Position numbers and translations under genes: made by a program. Under the pieces are notes generated by a model. It was given only the letters and a program-made list of their open reading frames with translations. It was not told the DNA's origin and did no database searches. A stretch of 64,000 nt of DNA from Endocalyx cinctus (lineage: Eukaryota; Ascomycota; Sordariomycetes; Amphisphaeriales; Apiosporaceae). The DNA is taken from the NCBI GenBank assembly GCA_001600455.1, contig BCKC01000002.1, positions 4,664,171 through 4,728,170 of the forward strand, in the 5' to 3' direction. Of the stretch, positions 58,928 to 64,000 are shown in pieces (position 1 is the first letter of the stretch; every line of letters starts with the position of its first letter).

Positions 58928-59415
58928 ATGGCGAGTAAGTTGACACCAGAAGAATTTACGGAATCTTTATATATGTCTATTAATTGATTATTGACTTATC
59001 ATCATTATAGAATCCAAGAACTCGTCTCAACACAATCAGTCGCGAAAGGCTCACCGTAACGGGTACGCACAATAAATGAATACCTACCTCAACCCAAGGC
59101 GCTCTTTCTAGTCATGATATCTATTACACATGAGACATGCGGCATATAAACTAACATGGTAATTCTCGTGTTAAATAGTATCAAGAAGCCCAAGACCAAC
59201 AGATACCCGTCGTTGAAGGGAACCGACCCTAAGTTCCGAAGAAACCACAGATACGCTCTTCACGGAACCATGCGCGCTCTGGTACGTTTGCTCGCTAGTC
59301 TCTACTCGATCCAATATAGACGGTTATATATGCATCAACTACTTGGATGTACTTTTACTGACTCCCTTGCGCTTCATAGAAAGAGAAGAAGGAGGGTAAG
59401 CGTGAGACCGTATAA
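58928..59415 (+). CDS. rpl29: 60S ribosomal protein L29 (eL29)
   Basis: Four coding exons: 58928-58934 (only 7 bp), 59011-59062, 59179-59281 and 59380-59415, giving 65 residues. The product begins MAKSKNSSQHNQSRKAHRNG, then IKKPKTNRYPSLKGTDPKF, RRNHRYALHGTMRAL, ending KEKKEGKRETV; this matches eukaryotic eL29 throughout, including the AHRNGIKKPK block. It is a small, very basic surface protein of the large subunit near the peptidyl-transferase side. The start context CACAATGG fits the fungal Kozak pattern. Introns make up over half of the gene, a feature common in fungal ribosomal protein genes. Confidence 0.96.
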
Positions 59416-62385
59416 GGACAGCAAAGAAAACTGGTTTGGCGGGTAACGATGAACGGCAATAAATCACGTTAGGGCAACTACGGAAAACAACGACAGGCAT
59501 GCGATTTTTTTATTGGGAGTCTACGGGTCATGCATTCCGGTTGCTACTAGTAGCCGGTTCATACATACATATATTCTTCTAGGGAGAAGACGAATATTGT
59601 TGTAGTCGATTGAGCTACGATTGCCAAAAAAAAAAAAGACAAAACAGAACAAAACAAACGACCGACTGGACAAAGTGCATGCCCATTCCTTTACGTTTTG
59701 TCTCGTTTCAACCCAAGGCTCCGCGATGGGCGGCCTCGAAACTGTACGTATCCAAATGCGGAATCAGAGTGACCTGGATGCACAACATGATGTGATATGT
59801 TCTATGACCTATGACTCAAAAAAAAAAAAAAAAAAAACGGCATATGTGTGTACAGCTTTGGGCCAATCTCCATGCCCTATTGCTGAAGGATGTTTCTTCT
59901 CGTGCCAAGATTAAATATTTTATATCGCCAGTCTATTACCAAACACCTCTATGCTTCTTCACTTCCAAGGCAGGGTGCATGGAGACTCGGGGACATTTTT
60001 ATTTTAAGCCTATTTCTTTCTTTTTTTTATTGATACTGAATGTGGTTCCGGATTTCTACTTGTATGTTGACGATTACCGGTCTCTTTCTTGCGGTCATTT
60101 GAATGCTAGATAGTCTTCGTCCTATTTCATATTCCAAGTACATCACTAGGCACCAACCTCTCGTTTCGTATGTTTTTTTGTGCATGTACAAGTGCATTTT
60201 TGAATAGCCCAATGATAGGCATCCAGTCGGAGTACGAGAATGAGATGACGACGAATAGGGGCCAAATCTAATAAGCACCTGGTGAATAAATGGTATTATA
60301 TATAACACGAGTGTTTATTTAGCTGAAAATAGTAGGATTAATTTCTAGGTATCCAGTTACCTAGCAGCTAGGTACATACCTATGTACAGAGTAGTATTCT
60401 AATTATTAACTCGAACCATCGGTTTTTGATCCGAGACCATTTTCTGAAAAGTGCATCGTGTTGCATCGTGTACCTGAAAAAGTCGTATTGTCCAAGTACT
60501 ACTCTGCTACTGTATACTACATATACTACATATACACTGATATAATAATAAAAGAGTAGTATAATAGTCGAAAGACCTTCAGACCCCACTTCAACAAAAT
60601 AAGAAAGGACAGAACACTTTTTGCACAGCCCTTCTATTACCTTTTTTTGAATCCTTCAGGGGTTTTATAGTAGCAGAGTAGTTAGACAACAAAGTTCAGT
60701 ATCCACTATCCACTACCCACTACCCCTAAATCTTCAACTTGTTTCTTCCGTATTGCTGCCGAATTTAGTTTACCAAACGCCCTAAAATATACGGAAAATA
60801 CAGTTTTTGGTTGGTCACATGCAATGGCAGCGAACATAAAACAGGCGACCAAAAATTACTTTGATTGGATTCTTTTCCGCCAGGACATTTTTTCTATTTA
60901 TTTATTTTTATATCTTTCCTCCTTTTAGTGCAGGTTCAGGTCTAGGTCCAGTTAGGTTCCTGTGCCAAGAACGCTTTTCTTTCCTTTCCCAGGGCCTCTA
61001 GGTTCATTTATTGATTTTCCCTTTTTTTTTTTTCTTCTAACACATTGAATTTAATTCTTCGAATTATCATCATATCCTCTTGGTGTGAGAGACTTCGTCC
61101 CTTTTTTTTTTTTCCCTCTTCTTCTTCTCCTTTCCTTTTCGCAACCTTTTATCTTTTTTTCTCGACCTATACTCAAGGGCAAATATATTGCCACTGGATA
61201 TGGCTTGGAGTGGTAAAAGCATTTGATCTTTACACCTATCTACCTGCTTAGTTGTTAACTATTGGTGAGTTGGATATATCCTCATACTGTTCTCTCAGAC
61301 ACGTCTCTCCTTTCCTTCCTTTCTCTCCCTCTATCCGTATTGGGCAATTTATAACGTTCATCTCTCTGTCTGTCTATTCGGTTATAATTCCTCTAAATGC
61401 ATAACTACTGAGCATTTACGATACACTGGATACATCCTTGAATCGAGTCTACGTAAAATCATGCCATAATTCCTTACTCCTATTTCCCCCCTTTCCCTGG
61501 TTTATACCGCATCCGTTTTTTAAAATTTGTATTGTATTCGCGGTTGTTATGTGTTGGATGTGAGTTGGTTTCTTTGAACCTAAGTCTTTGGGTTGGTTCC
61601 GATTTCTTTGTCTTAAAAAATCGGACGAATCTTTAGATCCCAGAGGATGATCAGCCGGCTTTAACTTCCCAATAGTTTCATACTTGAATGAAAAGGAAAC
61701 ATTATATATGGTGCTAACCAGTCATCCTTTATTCTAGACGTCTACCTACGTAATATCTCGTTTATTTTAAACCTGTTGTTCACCTAAAACCCGACCTGCA
61801 TCGACTACGATAACTCCTTTGAGGTCAGCCGGCTACTGCAGGAGTTCTCGAGACATCATCCTTCTTCCCGTCCTACCCGACAAGAGTTGACCTCGAGCCT
61901 CGTACAAACCGCCTTATAATATTTCCAACGTGCCACTTAACGAGGCCCTAGCACTACCAAACACCGACCGACGAGTCCATCAGTAAGGCTCCACCAGCGG
62001 CAATATTTTACTTCCATTCTTTGAGTTGGTCGCCACGAACAGGTCATATCGACTAAAGACACCAGCAATACTTTGTATTAAGAGTAGGAATACTCACTTA
62101 GAAAAATTTACGAATTCTTATCTTCGCACTCGAGACTACCTTATAATTTGATGTCATTGGACAAACTCGAAACACATCAGATAATTTTTCTGTCACGGGC
62201 CACCACCGATCTACGCTGCAACACTTTACTGCAATATTCTTGCGTCGTTTCATCTTTCGCTTCAAAGTCTGATTGATCTTTTTGCATCTACCAAACTTTT
62301 CCGTCGATTGTCGCTTTTGTTCGCTACTTAGTTAGCACCCTAGATCTTGGATTTTATCACGAGCGCCGACAAATAATATCCCAAA
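59416..62385. other. 3 kb gap, probably including a long vts1 5' leader
   Basis: No gene seen. 59416-60400 is AT-rich with a CTAGGTA-dense patch (60338-60390). From about 60900 the plus strand turns pyrimidine-rich (long CT/T stretches at 61020-61160 and 61300-61380), and 61600-62385 is less AT-rich, which together look like the promoter and a long, possibly intron-bearing 5' leader of vts1. Confidence 0.55.
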
Positions 62386-64000
62386 ATGAATCGCAATAGC
62401 ACCCCCGAAGCTTCTATGGCTTCGTCCTTACGCCCGCCTTCGTCGCGAACTGCCGCCACCGCCGCAAACCCTCATCTTCGTGCTTCTGCCGACATGGCTG
62501 CCCTAAGTGGATCGGCGACTTCTAACCGTATTCGCCCCTCCTCGGACTTCTACGGCCAACAAGGTCAAAACCAGGGTGGCGCGGATGCCGATCCGCAGGA
62601 TAAGATGACGCAGCAGTGGATTGCCGATATTGACCAGTATGAGACCACGTTGGAAGAAATGGCCGCGGCCACACTGGACCAGGACTTCAAGGACGAACTT
62701 AGTGCTATTGAACAGTGGTTCCGTGTCCTGTCGGAAGCCGAAAGAACCGCCGCTTTGTACGCCTTGCTACAACAGACCACTCAGGTTCAGATTCGATTTT
62801 TCATCCAGGTCCTCCAGCAGATGGGAAAGAATCACCCCATGTCCGGTGTCCTTTCGCCTGCTAACTTTGACAAGGGTACGTGGGAAAGATTTGCCTTGTT
62901 CATTTGTGATTAATCATGTTCTGACTTGTCTAGATCCTATGTCCAACCGTCTAAGCGATGCTATGAACAAGTTGAGTGTCGGTTCTGCGAGGAACTCGCT
63001 TTCGCAACCCCAGGCCTCTACAAAGAGGCACTCGGGTCTCGACCAATCGCAGATTAACGCCATGTTTCCGGATGCCGTCGCTGCTATCGCGACCGAGAAG
63101 GCTAAATTCACCCAGCAAACTGGGGCGCAACCTCCCTCCAACCGTAATAGCACTGCTGTCGATGTACGTAATTCCCTTGCCGCGCCCACGATCGCCGAAA
63201 CCCTTGATCCTAATGGACAGAATCCTGCTTCTCCTTGGGGCGCCGCTCATGACCAGGCTGCTTCGAGACCCAAGTCGTCCTCGGGCCAGACGCCCATGGG
63301 TCAATTCGTACAACCGCCTCCATCCGCAGGTCTAAAATCACCCCGTCCTCAACTCGGCGGTAACAGCAACATTCAGAACACTACTCTCAACGCGCCGGAC
63401 AAGTCTGGATCGGATCTGCCTCTCCTCTCTCCGTACACGGCCGGTAGCGGCAATTGGGCTTCGATGGTAAACACTCCTATGGTGCCTACATTTGGCGGTG
63501 CTCCGAACCAGGCAGATATGGTGGCCAACGCTACGGCGATGAAATTGGCTGCTTTGTCTACTGTCAACAACCGGTTTGCTCTCGATGATGTCCGAAAGTT
63601 CCGCAGAACTCGCTCGAACGACGCTTCTGGACAGAATAACCAGGGCGGCGTTTCTGCCGGACCTCAGGCGCCTGGACCTTTCCCCGGAACGAACATCGTT
63701 ATGGTGAACGAACACGGTCAGGTGCTTAGCAGAGATCAGATGCTTGCTCTGCAGAACCAGCAGGCTATGGGCGGTTTCGGTGCTCATCGATCTCGTCCAA
63801 ACTCTCCTGGTATTGCTATGCAAGGATTCGGGCAACAGATGGCCTTCACTTCTCCCCAGGCCAACGGATTCCTCAGCGCATACGACGGTCAGAGTCCCCT
63901 ACTTAACAACGGCATGGGCGGTATCAACTTGGGACAGCTGGGCGTGGGAGTTCCCGAAGGCTATTTGTCGGACCACTCGGATATGAACCGTGGGCGATCC
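62386..64000 (+). CDS. vts1: RNA-binding protein Vts1, N-terminal part, 3' end outside window
   Basis: Exon 1 62386-62875, 58-bp intron (GTACGT donor, CTGAC branch, GTCTAG acceptor), exon 2 62934 to the window end with the frame open throughout. About 518 residues are visible. The N-terminus is Ser/Pro/Ala-rich; residues about 75-165 carry the conserved helical region [22 protein letters not shown] and [22 protein letters not shown], with [15 protein letters not shown] and [15 protein letters not shown] after it. A long Gln/Pro/Ser-rich part follows ([44 protein letters not shown]), typical of filamentous-fungal Vts1. The SAM domain that binds Smaug hairpins in mRNAs should be just beyond the window. 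Family knowledge: cytoplasmic factor that recruits Ccr4-Not and Eap1 to trigger mRNA deadenylation and decay. Confidence 0.88.

Overview
This is a stretch of nuclear chromosome from a filamentous ascomycete (Pezizomycotina, most likely a sordariomycete; order not established). The evidence is short spliceosomal introns (about 50-115 bp, GTANGT donors, CTAAC/CTGAC-like branch points, YAG acceptors), the set of fungal families present (FHA/forkhead regulator, PalB calpain, Vts1, NB-ARC/TPR STAND protein, FRE reductase), GC-richer exons, and long AT-rich intergenic DNA full of homopolymer tracts. No transposase, rRNA, CRISPR or convincing tRNA was found. Fifteen protein genes were built by hand from exons; two run off the window ends.

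Layout, left half. The 3' end of a forkhead transcription factor gene (to 1048) is followed by about 2.9 kb of gene-free DNA with extreme homopolymers. A five-exon gene at 3925-7280 encodes a fungal NLR-like STAND protein (alpha/beta-hydrolase, NB-ARC, TPR). Next are clu1 (minus, 8959-12901), a large unrecognised nuclear-looking protein (14499-17429), a 4.7 kb gap, a ferric reductase (22138-23962), a Yippee zinc protein (26353-26942), a cytochrome P450 (minus, 28000-29917), an SLC35F6-like transporter (minus, 30955-32338) and a DUF2985 membrane protein (minus, 33531-34679).

Layout, right half. sen15 (36454-36903) converges with a zinc alcohol dehydrogenase of seven exons (minus, 36953-38564). 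A C2H2 zinc-finger protein (minus, 40344-42041) precedes a 10.4 kb gene desert. Then come palB (minus, 52496-55352), a peroxisomal adenine nucleotide carrier (57164-58369), rpl29 (58928-59415) and, after a 3 kb leader-like gap, the 5' part of vts1 (62386 to window end).

The genes are mostly independent housekeeping or regulatory loci (tRNA splicing, ribosome, mRNA decay, mitochondrial distribution, pH signalling, iron uptake, peroxisomal ATP supply). Nothing resembles a secondary-metabolite cluster: the lone P450 has no synthase next to it. The most distinctive items are the NLR-like gene with its in-register 126-bp TPR repeats, a nonamer (TACTCCGTA/TACGGAGTA) found ten times and only between genes, a 132-bp inverted-repeat element at 18668-18799, and the 10.4 kb desert.
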